This document shows, piece after piece, positions 1-14,141 of a stretch of 64,000 nt of DNA (the stretch's first letter is position 1; each line of letters starts with the position of its first letter). The stretch is taken from assembly GCF_016107285.1 (NCBI RefSeq), contig NZ_RCVQ01000005.1:248001-312000 (forward strand). The letters run 5' to 3'. This DNA comes from Roseomonas sp. KE0001 (GTDB taxonomy: Bacteria > Pseudomonadota > Alphaproteobacteria > Acetobacterales > Acetobacteraceae). Position numbers and translations under genes: made by a program. The notes below the pieces were generated by a model that made no database searches, was not told the origin of the DNA, and saw only the letters and a list, made by a program, of their open reading frames with translations.

Positions 1-632
1 TCATCCTGCAGCCGCTGCTCGACGCGCGCGACGCGCATGTGCAGATCTTCGCGACGGTCGGGCTGTCCACGGCCCTGATCAACCTGGCGCTGCTGGTCTT
101 CGGCGCCGACCTCTACGCCACGCCCGCCCCCGGGGTGCGGGAGGCGATCCATTTCGGCCCCTTCCGCGTGCTGATCGGCCAGCTGGTCATGTTCGGCTGC
201 GGCATCGCCGTCGTCGTCGCGCTGCACCTGTTTCTGGAGCGCAGCTATCTCGGCCGCGCCATCCGCGCGACCGCGCAGCATCGCGCGGCGGCGCAGCTCA
301 TGGGCGTCGACGTGCGCCGCATCTACATCGTCACCTTCGGCATCGGCGCCGCCTGCGTCGGGCTGGCCGCGGTGCTGGTGGCGCCGCTCTATCCGACATC
401 GCCCACGGTCGGTACCTATTTCGTGCTGACCGCCTTCGTCGTCGTGGTGCTGGGCGGCATGGGCAGCCTGCACGGCGCCTTCGTCGGCGCGCTGCTGATC
501 GGGCTGGTGGACAGCCTCAGTGCCTACTACATCGCGCCCGACCTCAAGGAGGTGGTGATCTTCGGCCTCTTCCTCCTGGTCCTGCTGGTGCGCCCGACGG
601 GGCTCTTCGGCCTCGGGCGCGGCTCGGAGTGA
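1..632 (+). CDS. livH: Branched-chain amino acid-type ABC transporter permease LivH (5' end cut off)
   Basis: Inner-membrane permease of a Liv-type (HAAT family) ABC importer. The frame is open to the left window edge, so the N-terminus is missing and about 209 residues are visible. The visible part has several hydrophobic segments and the typical LivH loop RAIRATAQHRAAAQLMGVD followed by a glycine-rich stretch (VVLGGMGSLHGAFVGALLIG), and ends in RPTGLFG like other LivH proteins. Its TGA overlaps the GTG proposed as start of the next gene, so the genes are translationally coupled. The substrate cannot be read from the sequence; the family takes branched-chain amino acids but also amides, urea and aromatic acids. 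The binding-protein gene is not visible and probably lies upstream. Confidence 0.9.
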   Translation, partial: ILQPLLDARDAHVQIFATVGLSTALINLALLVFGADLYATPAPGVREAIHFGPFRVLIGQLVMFGCGIAVVVALHLFLERSYLGRAIRATAQHRAAAQLMGVDVRRIYIVTFGIGAACVGLAAVLVAPLYPTSPTVGTYFVLTAFVVVVLGGMGSLHGAFVGALLIGLVDSLSAYYIAPDLKEVVIFGLFLLVLLVRPTGLFGLGRGSE

Positions 633-2404
633 ACGGCATGGGCAGGCTCCTCGATCCCCGCACCGCCGCGGCCGCGCTCCTCCTCCTGCTGCTGCTGGCA
701 GTGCCGCTTCTGGTGCAGGACGACTTCGTCTTCCACGTCTTCATCACCATCTGCCTCTATGGCGCGCTGGCGACGGCGTGGAACATCGTCGGCGGCTTCG
801 CCGGACAGCTTTCCCTGGGACACGCCATCTTCTACGGCATCGGCGCCTATACGGCGGGTCTGCTGGTGCCGCTCGGCGTCTCGCCCTGGATCGGCATGCT
901 CGCGGGCGCGGCCCTCTCGGCCCTGGTGGGCGTCGGCATCGGCCTGCCCTGCTTCCGCCTGCGCGGACCGTTCTTCGCGCTGGCCACCATCGCCTTCCTG
1001 CAGGTGATCCGGCTGCTGGCGCTGCATTTCACCGACCTGACCGGAGGCGCCGTCGGGCTGATGGTGCCGTTGCAGACCGGCTGGGCCTGGATGATCTTCT
1101 TCGAGCGCTGGCCCTCCATGCTGATCGCCTTCGGCCTGCTGGCGCTGACCCTGGCCGTCGCCGCCTGGGTCCGCCATGCCCGCTTCGGCTACTACCTGGT
1201 GGCGACGCGGGAGCGTGAGCCGGCCGCCGCGGCGGCGGGTGTCGACACGCTCCGGGTGCGGCTACACGCCGTCGCGCTCTCCGCCGCGCTGACCTCGATG
1301 GTCGGCACCTTCCATGGCATGTACCTGACCTTCATCGAGCCGGAGGCGATGTTCTCCCTCGCCTTCTCGGTGCAGATCGCGATGTTCGCGCTGATCGGCG
1401 GCATCGGCACGGTGATGGGGCCGCTGCTGGGCACGCTGCTGGTCGTGCCGCTGACCGAGCTGGCGCGCGGCTGGCTCGGCGCCTCGGCGCTCGGCCTGCA
1501 CGGCTTCGTCTACGGCACGGTTCTGGTGCTGATCGTGCTGTTCGTCCCCGATGGCCTGGCCGGCCTGATCCGCCGCAGGCCGAAGGCGCGCGAAGTGGAG
1601 GTGGCGGCGCCGGCCACCGTCCCGGCCGAGGCGGCTGCGCCCGTCCGGCGTGCCATCGGTGAGCCGATCCTGGTGGCCGAGCATCTCCATAAGCGCTTCG
1701 GCGGGCTCACCGTCACCGACGATGTCAGTCTCACGCTGCGCCAGGGCGAGGTTCTCGGCATCATCGGGCCGAACGGCGCCGGCAAGACCACGCTGTTCAA
1801 CCAGCTTTCCGGCTTCCTCGCGCCGCAGAGCGGCATCGTGCGCGTCCGCGCCGAGGAGGGGGGCTACATCACCCCCCGCACGCCGCACGGCTTCGCGCGG
1901 GCGGGCGTGGGGCGCACCTTCCAGATCGTCCAGCCCTTCGCCGCCATGACGGTGCTGGAGAACATCATGATCGGCGCCTTCCACAACCATCCCACCCATG
2001 CCGCGGCGCGGGAGAAGGCGCTGGAGGTGGCGCAGCGGATGGGACTCTGGGCGCAGCGCGACGCCGAGGCACGCTCGCTCACCATCGGCGGGCTGAAGCG
2101 ACTGGAGATCGCCCGCGTCATGGCGATGGAGCCACGCATCCTGCTGCTGGACGAGGTGATGGCCGGGCTCAACCAGACCGATGTGCGGCGCGCCATCCGG
2201 CTGATCGAGGACATCCGCGACAGCGGCGTCAGCATCATCGCCATCGAGCACGTCATGCAGGCCATCATGGCGCTGTCCGACCGCGTCATCGTGCTCAATT
2301 CCGGGCGGCTGATCGCGGAGGGCAGGCCGGCGCATGTGGTGCGCGACCCAACGGTGATCGAGGCCTATCTGGGCGAGGAGTTCGCGCATGCTCACCCTGC
2401 ATGA
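629..2404 (+). CDS. Fused LivM permease / LivG ATPase of Liv-type ABC transporter
   Basis: One 591-residue protein joins two normally separate subunits. Residues about 1-315 are a LivM-type permease with many hydrophobic helices. An Ala/Pro/Glu-rich linker follows, and residues about 345-591 are a LivG-type ATPase with Walker A GPNGAGKTT near residue 380, the signature region TIGGLKRLEIARVMA and Walker B ILLLDEVMAGLN. The Walker B follow-on is DEV instead of the usual DEP. The GTG start overlaps the stop of livH; an ATG three codons downstream is an alternative. LivM-LivG fusions are known in proteobacteria. The protein would pair with LivH in the membrane and LivF in the cytosol. Confidence 0.9.
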   Translation: MNGMGRLLDPRTAAAALLLLLLLAVPLLVQDDFVFHVFITICLYGALATAWNIVGGFAGQLSLGHAIFYGIGAYTAGLLVPLGVSPWIGMLAGAALSALVGVGIGLPCFRLRGPFFALATIAFLQVIRLLALHFTDLTGGAVGLMVPLQTGWAWMIFFERWPSMLIAFGLLALTLAVAAWVRHARFGYYLVATREREPAAAAAGVDTLRVRLHAVALSAALTSMVGTFHGMYLTFIEPEAMFSLAFSVQIAMFALIGGIGTVMGPLLGTLLVVPLTELARGWLGASALGLHGFVYGTVLVLIVLFVPDGLAGLIRRRPKAREVEVAAPATVPAEAAAPVRRAIGEPILVAEHLHKRFGGLTVTDDVSLTLRQGEVLGIIGPNGAGKTTLFNQLSGFLAPQSGIVRVRAEEGGYITPRTPHGFARAGVGRTFQIVQPFAAMTVLENIMIGAFHNHPTHAAAREKALEVAQRMGLWAQRDAEARSLTIGGLKRLEIARVMAMEPRILLLDEVMAGLNQTDVRRAIRLIEDIRDSGVSIIAIEHVMQAIMALSDRVIVLNSGRLIAEGRPAHVVRDPTVIEAYLGEEFAHAHPA

Positions 2405-3092
2405 GGTCCAGGCCGGCTATGGCCGCACCACGATCCTGCACGGCATCAGCGCCGAGGTGCGGGCGGGCGAGGTGGTCACCATCGTCGGCGCCAATGGCGC
2501 GGGCAAGACCACGACGCTGCGGAGCATCGCGGGCCTGGTGCGGCCGACCGCCGGGCGCATCACCTTCGAGGGCGAGGAGATCGGCCGCATGCAGCCGCAT
2601 GAGGTTGTGGCGCGCGGCATCACCCTGATCCCCGAGGGGCGGCAGCTCTTTCCCTTCATGAGCGTGCGCGACAACCTCCGCATGGGGGCCTACACCCCGG
2701 CCGCGCGCGCGCGGATGCAGGAGACGCTGGAGGAGGTGCTGGACCTGTTTCCGCGCCTGCGCGAGCGGCTGGACCAGTACGGGGGTTCGCTCTCGGGCGG
2801 CGAACAGCAGATGGTGGCGATCGCCCGCGGGCTGATGGCGCGGCCGAAGCTGCTGATGTTCGACGAGCCCTCGCTCGGGCTGGCGCCGATCATCGTCCGC
2901 CAGGTCTTCGACGTGGTCGAGCGCATCGCCTCGACCGGTGTCACCGTGCTGATCGTCGAGCAGAACGTGTTCCGCACGCTGAGCATCGCCGACCGGGGCT
3001 ATGTGCTGGAAAACGGCGCGATCGTCATGAGCGACACCGGTGCCGCGCTGCTGCGCGACGATCATGTGCGCCGCGCCTATCTCGGGATCTGA
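2388..3092 (+). CDS. livF: Liv-type ABC transporter ATP-binding protein LivF
   Basis: Second ATPase of the importer, 234 residues, the usual LivF length. Walker A is GANGAGKTTTLRSIAGL, the signature is SLSGGEQQMVAIARGL and Walker B is LLMFDEPSLGLAP. The conserved LivF stretch GITLIPEGRQLFPFMSV is present. The gene overlaps the end of the LivM-LivG fusion by 17 bases. It is the last transporter gene; the two following genes are catabolic enzymes and suggest that the imported compound is oxidised directly. Confidence 0.93.
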   Translation: MLTLHEVQAGYGRTTILHGISAEVRAGEVVTIVGANGAGKTTTLRSIAGLVRPTAGRITFEGEEIGRMQPHEVVARGITLIPEGRQLFPFMSVRDNLRMGAYTPAARARMQETLEEVLDLFPRLRERLDQYGGSLSGGEQQMVAIARGLMARPKLLMFDEPSLGLAPIIVRQVFDVVERIASTGVTVLIVEQNVFRTLSIADRGYVLENGAIVMSDTGAALLRDDHVRRAYLGI

Positions 3093-3151
3093 GGGGTGCC
3101 TCACTTCGCCCAAAGCCGGACGATCAAGGGCCGGACCACCAGGAGAAGACA

Positions 3152-3940
3152 ATGAGCGGGACCATCGCCGGACGCCCGAGCCATGCCGGGCAGATCGTGC
3201 TGGTGACCGGCGCCGGGCAGGGCATCGGCGCCGCCATCGCGGAGGGCTTCGGCCGGCGGGCCGCCGCGGTCGGCGTGCTGGATGCCTATGCGGAGCGGGC
3301 GGAGGAGGTGGCGGCGGCGATCCGCGAGGCGGGCGGGCGGGCCGAGGCCGTCGCCGCCGATGTCGCGGATTTCGACGCGCTGTCCATCGCCGTCACGGCG
3401 GTGCAGGCGCGGCTCGGCGGCGCCTTCACCACGCTGGTCAACAATGCCGGCATCTCGCCCAAGCATCAGGGCAAGGCGGCGCCGGTCTGGGAGATGGCGC
3501 CGGAGGAGTGGCAGCGCGTGGTGGGCGTCAATCTCAGCGGCTGCTTCAACACCATCCGGCTGCTGGCGCCGGCGATGCGCGAGGCCGGGCGCGGCACCAT
3601 CGTCAACATGTCCTCCGTCGCCGGAAAGACCTATTCCAGCGTCGTCGGCGTGCACTACGCGGCGACCAAGGCGGGGCTGATCGGGCTGACCAAGCATCTG
3701 GCCGCCGAGCTCGGGCCGGCGGGCATCCGCGTCAACGCCATCGCGCCGGGCCGCATCGACACGCCGCTGATCCGCACCGTCGATGACAGCATGAACGCGG
3801 CGCAGGTGGCGGCGACGCCGCTCGGCCGCCTCGGCCTGCCCTCCGAGGTGGCCGATCTGGCGCTCTACCTCACCTCCGACGAAAGTTCCTTCATCACCGG
3901 CCAGACCGTCGATGTCGCCGGCGGGATCATGATGACGTGA
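3152..3940 (+). CDS. Short-chain dehydrogenase/reductase (SDR)
   Basis: NAD(P)-dependent oxidoreductase of 262 residues. It has the cofactor motif TGAGQGIG near the N-terminus, the structural NNAG motif, the catalytic serine in NMSSVAG and the YAATK (YxxxK) motif, and ends with a typical classical-SDR tail (FITGQTVDVAGG). A good ribosome site (AGGAGAAGACA) precedes the ATG. It follows the Liv transporter in the same direction and its stop overlaps the start of the GMC oxidoreductase gene, so the five genes probably form one operon for uptake and oxidation of one compound. The substrate is unknown; similarity to 3-oxoacyl-ACP reductases is generic. Confidence 0.88.
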   Translation: MSGTIAGRPSHAGQIVLVTGAGQGIGAAIAEGFGRRAAAVGVLDAYAERAEEVAAAIREAGGRAEAVAADVADFDALSIAVTAVQARLGGAFTTLVNNAGISPKHQGKAAPVWEMAPEEWQRVVGVNLSGCFNTIRLLAPAMREAGRGTIVNMSSVAGKTYSSVVGVHYAATKAGLIGLTKHLAAELGPAGIRVNAIAPGRIDTPLIRTVDDSMNAAQVAATPLGRLGLPSEVADLALYLTSDESSFITGQTVDVAGGIMMT

Positions 3941-5535
3941 CGGGAGAGATCGCGGATTACATCGTCGTCGGCGGCGGCTCGGCCGGATGCGTGGTGGCGG
4001 CGCGGCTGTCGGAGGACCCCTCCACGCGGGTGCTGCTGCTGGAGGCGGGACCGGAGGACCGCGACCTGTGGATCCATGTGCCCGCCGGCTATGCGCGGCT
4101 GTTCGCCAGCGGGCGCTATGACTGGAAGTACGCGACCGAGCCGGAACCCGCGCTCGAGGGCCGCAGCATCAACTGGCCGCGCGGCCGGGTGCTGGGCGGC
4201 TCCGGCTCGATCAATGGCCTGGTCTTCCTGCGCGGCTCGCCACGGGATTACGACCGTTGGGCGCAGGCGGGGGCGCGCGGCTGGGCCTATGACGACGTGC
4301 TGCCCTATTTCCGGCGGATGGAGGACTGGGCGGGGCCGCCGGGAGAGACGCGCGGCAAGGGCGGGCCCCTGCCGGTCAGCCAGGTGGCGCGGCTGTCGGA
4401 GGGCGCGCGCGCCTTCATCGCCGCCTGCGAAAGCCTCGGCCTGCCGCGCAACGCCGACATGAACGACGGCGCGGTGGATGGCGTCATGCCGATCCAGATG
4501 AATGTGCGCGGCGGCCGGCGGGTCTCGACGGCGCGGGCCTATCTGCGCCCGGCGCGGCGGCGGCCCAATCTCCGTGTCGTCACCGGCATCGAGGCGCGGC
4601 GCCTGCTGGTCGAGCAGGGCCGCGCCATGGGTGTGCTGGCGCGCCGCGCCGATGGCACGGAGGAGACCTTCCGCGCCGCGCGCGAGGTGGTGCTCTGCAC
4701 CGGCGCCATCGCCACGCCGAAGCTGCTGATGCTGTCGGGCATCGGCGACGGCGCCGATCTTGCCGCCTTCGGCATTCCCGTGCTGCGGCACAGCCCGGGC
4801 GTCGGGCGCAACCTTCAGGACCACCTGATCGCCCGCCTCGCCTTCCGCACCCGCCCCGCCGGCACGCTGAACGAGATCATGGCCAGCCGCCTCGGCCTGA
4901 CCCGCACGGTGCTCGGCTACGCGCTGCGGCGCGACGGCCCGCTGGCGGTGGGAGCCACCGAAGCCACCGCCTTCGCGCGCGTGACGCCGGGCGCGGAGGA
5001 GGCGGAGGTGCAGTACCAGTTCATCAACTTCGGCCTGAACCCCGGCAGCTACGTGCTGCCGCGGCTGCCGGGGGTGATGATCAATTTCGGCCAGTGCCGG
5101 CCCGAGAGCCGTGGCGAGATCCGGCTGCGCGGCCCCGACCCGGCGGAGCCTCCGTTGATCCACGCCAACTACCTCGACGCGCCGCAGGACCAGCGCATCA
5201 TGCTGGAGGGCGCGCGGCTCGGCCGGCGCATCGGCCGCGCCCTGCCCTTCGCCGGGCTGGTGCGGGAGGAAATCGCGCCGCCCGCCGGGCAGGACGATGA
5301 CGCGACGCTGCTCGACCACATCCGCCGCACCGGCGGGACAGTCTATCACCCCTGCGGCACCTGTCGCATGGGGGCCGATGACGCCGCCGTGCTGGACCCT
5401 GAGCTCAGGCTGCGCGGCATCGCCGGGCTTCGCATCGCCGATGCCTCGGTGATGCCGCTGGTGCCGTCCTCGAACATCCAGCCGGCGGTGATCATGGTGG
5501 CGGAGAAGGCCGCGGACCTGCTGCGGCGCCCCTGA
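3937..5535 (+). CDS. GMC family FAD-dependent oxidoreductase (choline/alcohol dehydrogenase-like)
   Basis: Flavoprotein of 532 residues that oxidises an alcohol group. The N-terminal FAD-binding motif is IVVGGGSAGCVVAARLSE, the first GMC signature is GRVLGGSGSINGLVFLRG and the second contains GAIATPKLLMLSGIG. The C-terminus carries the active-site histidine in YHPCGTCRMG and the final FAD contact NIQPAVIMVAEKAADL. Length matches bacterial choline dehydrogenase-like enzymes. The GTG start overlaps the SDR stop (GTGA). Together with the SDR it could carry out two successive oxidations, or act on alternative substrates. Choline itself is not implied. Confidence 0.9.
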   Translation: MTGEIADYIVVGGGSAGCVVAARLSEDPSTRVLLLEAGPEDRDLWIHVPAGYARLFASGRYDWKYATEPEPALEGRSINWPRGRVLGGSGSINGLVFLRGSPRDYDRWAQAGARGWAYDDVLPYFRRMEDWAGPPGETRGKGGPLPVSQVARLSEGARAFIAACESLGLPRNADMNDGAVDGVMPIQMNVRGGRRVSTARAYLRPARRRPNLRVVTGIEARRLLVEQGRAMGVLARRADGTEETFRAAREVVLCTGAIATPKLLMLSGIGDGADLAAFGIPVLRHSPGVGRNLQDHLIARLAFRTRPAGTLNEIMASRLGLTRTVLGYALRRDGPLAVGATEATAFARVTPGAEEAEVQYQFINFGLNPGSYVLPRLPGVMINFGQCRPESRGEIRLRGPDPAEPPLIHANYLDAPQDQRIMLEGARLGRRIGRALPFAGLVREEIAPPAGQDDDATLLDHIRRTGGTVYHPCGTCRMGADDAAVLDPELRLRGIAGLRIADASVMPLVPSSNIQPAVIMVAEKAADLLRRP

Positions 5536-5559
5536 TGCTTCCGATCCGGCCCGGCGCCG

Positions 5560-7435
5560 TCAGCCGCGCGCGGGGTCCAGCAGGGCCGCCACCCTGCCGG
5601 CCAGCTCATTCTGCCGGAAGGGCTTGCGAAGCAGGGGCAGGCCCTCCGGCAGCAGCTCGGGGTCGGCATAGCCGGTCAGCACCAGCAAGGGCAGGCAAGG
5701 ATATGTCGCCCGCAGCCGGCGGGCCAACTCGACACCGCTCATGCCGGGCATCACCAGATCGGTCACCACCAGGTCGCAGCCCGCGCCCTGCTCCAGCGTG
5801 GCCAGGGCGGCCTCGCCGCTGGGCACCTCCGTCACCTGATGGCCCAGATCTGTTAGGAAAGCCGTGGTGATGCTGCGGACGCCGGGATCGTCATCCACCA
5901 CCATGATCCTGGCGCGCGCTGCCCCCGCCGCCGGCTGGCCATCCTCTTCCTTCGCCTCGGCCCGTGGCCGACGGGCGCGGGGCAGGAGCAATTCCACCGT
6001 GGTCCCCCGCCCCGGCTCGCTGCTGAGCAGGGTGGTGCCCCCCGACTGGCGGCTCAGCCCATAGACCATGGACAGGCCCAGGCCGGTGCCCCGCCCGACC
6101 TCCTTGGTGGTGAAGAACGGCTCGAAGGCCTGGCGCAGGACGGCGGGCGCCATGCCCGCCCCGTCGTCGGTGACCGCGATGGACACGTAGTCACCGGAGG
6201 GCAGGTCGGCGGCCTCGCCGTCCGCCAGGCTGACATTGCGCGTCGAGATGGTGATGGTGCCGCCCTGCTCCATGGCGTCGCGGCTGTTGATGCAGAGGTT
6301 GAGCACGGCGAGGCTCAGCTGCTCGGGATCGACCATGGCCTGCCAGAGCTCCGGCGCCAGGTGCCAGCGCAGCCCGATCCCGTTGCCGATGCTGCGCTGG
6401 ATCAGATCCTCGGTGTCGCGCAGGAGGCTGTCCACCACGGTCGGCTGCAGCTGGAGATCCCGCTTGCGGCTGAAGCTCAGCAGCCGCTGCGTCAGGGAGG
6501 AGCCGCGCTCCGCCGCCATGATGGCGTTCCGCAGCAGCCGCTGGCGCCGGCTGTCCCCATCCCCGATGCGGGTCAGGAGCTCGAGCGTGCCGAGGATGGC
6601 GGTCAGCAGATTGTTGAAGTCGTGCGCCACGCCGCCGGCCATGGTGCCCAGCGCCTGCATCTTCTCGGACTGATGCAGGCGCTGCTCCAGGTTGCGCTGG
6701 TCGGTGATGTCCTGCTCCAGAACGGCCAGGTGCGTGATCTGGCCGCCGCGGTTGCGGATCGGCGTGCGGGTCACGCGCACCCAGCGCGTCATGCCATCCT
6801 GCTGCCGCTGCTCCACCTGCTCCGCCGGCAGGCCGCTCTCCAGCGCCGCCGCCTCGGCGGCGAGCAGGGCCTTCCGGACCGGCGGGTCGAGCATATCCGC
6901 CTCCCGGCGATGCAGGCATTCCTCCACGCTGCGTCCGAGGGACTGGGCCTTGGCCGCGTTGAGGCGGACGAACTCGCCTGCCTCATCCTTGAAGCTGACC
7001 GCCGCCGCGGAGCTGGCCATCAGCCCCTGCAGCAGGGCCTGTTCCGTCTCCAGCGCCTGCGCCAGCCGGTAGCGCGACACGGCGCCGCGCACCATGCTGA
7101 GCAGGCCGGCGGGCTCCCAGGGCTTCGGCGCGTAGCCGGCGATGCGGCCGTTGTTCACCGCGTTGATCACCGCCTCGAGGTCGGCATAGCCGCTCAGCAG
7201 CAGGGCTTCCGCGGCAGTGATCTCGCGCGCGCGAGCCAGGAACACGTCGCCCGGCATCTCCGGCATGCGCTGATCGGAGATGATGACATGCACCCGCGGC
7301 TCGCGCGCCAGGATCTCCAGCCCCTGCGCGCCCGAGCCGGCGGTCAGTACGCGGAACTCATCCTCGAGGAGATCCGAAAGGGCGACGAGGATCTCCTGCT
7401 CGTCGTCGACCAGCAGGATCGTCGCCGGACTGCGA

Positions 7436-7443
<8 letters not shown>
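5560..7443 (-). CDS. Hybrid histidine kinase REC-PAS-HisKA-HATPase-REC
   Basis: Cytosolic hybrid kinase of 627 residues without membrane segments. The N-terminal receiver has the phospho-acceptor region IISDQRMPEMPGD. A PAS domain follows (about 140-250), then a HisKA domain with the phospho-accepting His in GGVAHDFNNLLTAILG, an HATPase_c domain (INSRDAM, DDGAGM, GRGTGLGLSMVYG) and a C-terminal receiver with Asp in LVVTDLVMPGMSG. It is the last gene of the chemosensory operon and overlaps the preceding kinase gene (ATGs and stops interleave by 8 bases). A receiver in front of a kinase can be phosphorylated by the cluster CheA, so it is a likely output or phosphorelay element. No DNA-binding domain is present. 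Confidence 0.9.
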
Positions 7444-9129
<1,686 letters not shown>

Positions 9130-9133
<4 letters not shown>

Positions 9134-10184
9134 GCCCCCCGCCCCCGCGCCATCTGCGCCAGGCGTGGCCCGATCAGCGGCAGCGGCAGGCTGAGACAGG
9201 AGGCGCCCAGCCGCACCGCCGCCGCCGGCATGCCGTAGACCACCGCCGTGCTCTCGTGCTCGGTGAGGGTGAAGCCGCCGGCCTGGCGCAGCTCCGCCAG
9301 ACCCAGCGCGCCATCCTCGCCCATCCCGGTGAGCAGCACGCCGACGGCACGCGGCCCCAGCGCCGCCGCGACCGAGCGGAACAGCAGGGTGGCGGAGGGG
9401 CGCTGGCTGGCCAGCGGCCGCCCGGCGCTGACCTGCATCAACCCGCCCGGGCCGAGGAGGAGATGCCGGTCGCCGGGGGCCACGTGGACATGGCCGGGGC
9501 GCGGCGCCTCGCCATCCCGCGCCAGGCCGACCTTGAGCGGGACCAGCCCATCCAGCCATTGCGAGAAGCCCTCCATGAAGGCGCCTCCCATATGCTGCAC
9601 CAGCAGCACCGGCAGCGGGAAATCCGCCGGCAGCGTGCCCAGCACCTGGGCCAGGGCCGGCGGCCCGCCGGTGGAGGCGGCGATGGCCAGCAGGCGCGGC
9701 GCCTCCGGCTGCGGCGCCGGAACCGCCTCCGGCCGGAGACCGGGGCCCGGCGTGACGCCACGGCGGCGGATGACCGGCACCTGGCTCATGATCGAGAGCT
9801 GGGTACAGATGGTCTCGGCGATGCGGTCGTGGCCACCGCTCTCCATCCCCACCGGCTTCTCGACCACCGCCAGGGCCCCGGCGCGCAGCGCGTTCATGGA
9901 GATCCGCAGCGAGGCATCCTCGACGCTGTCGGCGATGACGACGATGGGTGTCGGCTGCTCCGCCATGATGCGGCGGGTCGCCTCCAGCCCATCCATGCCG
10001 GGCAGGCGGATGTCCATGGAGATCACGTCGGGGCGGATGCGCGGCAGCTCGCGCAGCGCCTCCTCGGCCGAGCCGACCGCGGCGACCAGGCTGAGGCGCG
10101 GATCGCGCGAGACGATATGCGCCAGGAGGCGGCGCACCACCGCGGAATCCTCGACGATCATGACGCGGGCGGGCGCGGAAAGGC

Positions 10185-10188
<4 letters not shown>
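9130..10188 (-). CDS. cheB: Chemotaxis response regulator protein-glutamate methylesterase CheB
   Basis: CheB of 352 residues: N-terminal receiver (VMIVEDSAVVRRLL, Asp in ISMDIRLPGMDG, Lys in AVVEKPVG), a linker, and a C-terminal methylesterase with the catalytic serine in AIAASTGGPPAL, histidine in LLVQHMGG and aspartate in LLTGMGEDGALG. It removes methyl groups from receptor glutamates and resets the array. The start proposed is a TTG that overlaps the cheA stop (TTGA); an ATG nine codons further in, just before IVEDS, is possible. It occupies the position that wspF holds in Wsp operons. Confidence 0.93.
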
Positions 10189-12440
<2,252 letters not shown>

Positions 12441-12473
12441 GGGCTCAGGCGGCGGTCATTCTCGAACGGGCTC

Positions 12474-14141
12474 TCACAGGCGGTACCGGTCGGAGAGCGT
12501 CACCAGCTGCTGGGAGAGCTGCGACAGGTTGCCCGCCGCCATGTCGAGCTGCCGGGTGCCGGCAGCCGTCTGCTGGCTGGCCTGGCGGATGTTCTGCAGC
12601 GCGCTCATCACCTGCTCGATGCCGAGCTGCTGCTGGTTGGTGCTGGCGACGATCTGCTGGAAGGTCTGCACGCTTTCCTGGATCCGTCCGGTGATCTCGG
12701 TGATCGTCGCATGGGTGACGCCGGTGCGCTCGCGCCCGGCGGCGACGCGCTTCACCGCCTCCTCGGTCGACATGACGGAGGCGTTGATGCCGCGCTGGAT
12801 GTCGCCCAGGATCGAGCGCACCTGGTTGGTCGCGTCCTTCGCCTGGTCGGCCAGGGTCTTCATCTCGCCGGCGACCACGGCGAAGCTGCGCCCCTGCTCG
12901 CCCGCCGCCGCCGCCTCGATGGCGGCGTTCAGCGCCAGCAGGTGCGAGCGCTCGGAGATGTCGTTCACCGTGGCGATGATCTCGCCCACCGCCTGGGTCT
13001 TCTCCGACAGCGCGACGATGTGGCCGGCGACCGCCTCGGCCTGCTCGCGGATCGCGTCCATGGCGCGCACCGTCTCGTCGACCGCGACGAGGCCCGCGGT
13101 CGAGGTCTGCGCCGTGGCCTGGGCGGAGGCGATCACCTCCTGCGCCCGCTTGCCGATCTGGCCGCCGGAATGGGTGATCTCGTCCACCGTGGCGGCGGTT
13201 TCCTGCACGGCGGCCAGCTGCTCCTCGACGCTCGCCGCCTGCTCCTGGGTGCTGGCGCGGATCTCGGCGGCGGCGGCGTTCAGGTTCTCCGTCGCGTCCC
13301 GGCTCTGCCGCGCGAGCTGCCGCAGCCCCTCCACCATGCCGTTCAGCTCGACCCCGAGGCGGCGCAGCTCGGCCGGCCCGTCCTCCGCCGCGCGCCCGCC
13401 GAGGTCGCCACGCCCGACCTGCTCCACGAAGGTCATGAGCTTGGCCAGCGGGCGGGCGATGGAGCGACGGATCATCAGCGTGACGGCGATGCCGAGCAGC
13501 AGCGCGCCGAGCAGCATCAGCAGGACCGAGACACGGCTCTCCTCGTAGATGTCGAGGCTGGCGCGCTGGCCGGTGACGACGATCTCGTTGAGCGTTTCCT
13601 GGATCTGCTGCAGCAGGACCGTGAACTCGGTATGGGCATTGAGCAGGCTGGCGCCCTCCGCCGCCACGGCGGACAGGTCGTCGGCGCGGATCGCCTGGAA
13701 CTGTTCGCCGCTGAGCTCGCGCAGCTGCCGCAGCACGGATCCCGCCTGGGCCAGCTGCTGGCTGATCCGCTGCCAGCCCTCGCGCCGCTCGCGGGTGATG
13801 GCCGTGGCGATGTTCTGGGCGGCCAGGCTCTGCATCTCGCCCAGCACGCGCTCGGCCTGGCTGGCGTGGCGCGGCCAGGCCTGCTGCGGGTTCTCGCCCT
13901 CCACCGGCTGCTCCAGGCGGCGCACCAGGAAGCGGGCCACGGTGCGGCTGCGCGTCTCCTGCATCCGCGCCTCGGTCTCCTGCAACAGCAGCAACTGGCG
14001 CAGCATGGCGACGTCACGGGTGACGACGATCTCGGAGGACTGCGTCACCACGCCGATCTGGTGCAGGCCGTAGGCGCCGAGGCCGACCAGCAGCAGCGTC
14101 ATGGTGGCGAAGCCGAGGAGGATGCGGTTGGCGATGCTCAA
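12474..14141 (-). CDS. Methyl-accepting chemotaxis protein (receptor)
   Basis: Receptor of 555 residues. An N-terminal membrane segment (about 7-29) is followed by a helical periplasmic sensor region, a second membrane segment (VLLMLLGALLLGIAVTLMI), a HAMP domain (RSIARPLAKLMTFVEQVGRGD) and a cytoplasmic signalling coiled coil whose tip reads ERSHLLALNAAIEAAAAGEQ. There is no CheR/CheB-docking pentapeptide at the C-terminus. The start appears to be TTG, overlapping the stop of the cheW gene, with a well-placed GGAGG seven bases upstream. The sensor region looks like a four-helix bundle; its ligand is unknown. It corresponds to WspA/Mcp3 in related systems. Confidence 0.92.
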   Translation of the reverse strand: MSIANRILLGFATMTLLLVGLGAYGLHQIGVVTQSSEIVVTRDVAMLRQLLLLQETEARMQETRSRTVARFLVRRLEQPVEGENPQQAWPRHASQAERVLGEMQSLAAQNIATAITRERREGWQRISQQLAQAGSVLRQLRELSGEQFQAIRADDLSAVAAEGASLLNAHTEFTVLLQQIQETLNEIVVTGQRASLDIYEESRVSVLLMLLGALLLGIAVTLMIRRSIARPLAKLMTFVEQVGRGDLGGRAAEDGPAELRRLGVELNGMVEGLRQLARQSRDATENLNAAAAEIRASTQEQAASVEEQLAAVQETAATVDEITHSGGQIGKRAQEVIASAQATAQTSTAGLVAVDETVRAMDAIREQAEAVAGHIVALSEKTQAVGEIIATVNDISERSHLLALNAAIEAAAAGEQGRSFAVVAGEMKTLADQAKDATNQVRSILGDIQRGINASVMSTEEAVKRVAAGRERTGVTHATITEITGRIQESVQTFQQIVASTNQQQLGIEQVMSALQNIRQASQQTAAGTRQLDMAAGNLSQLSQQLVTLSDRYRL

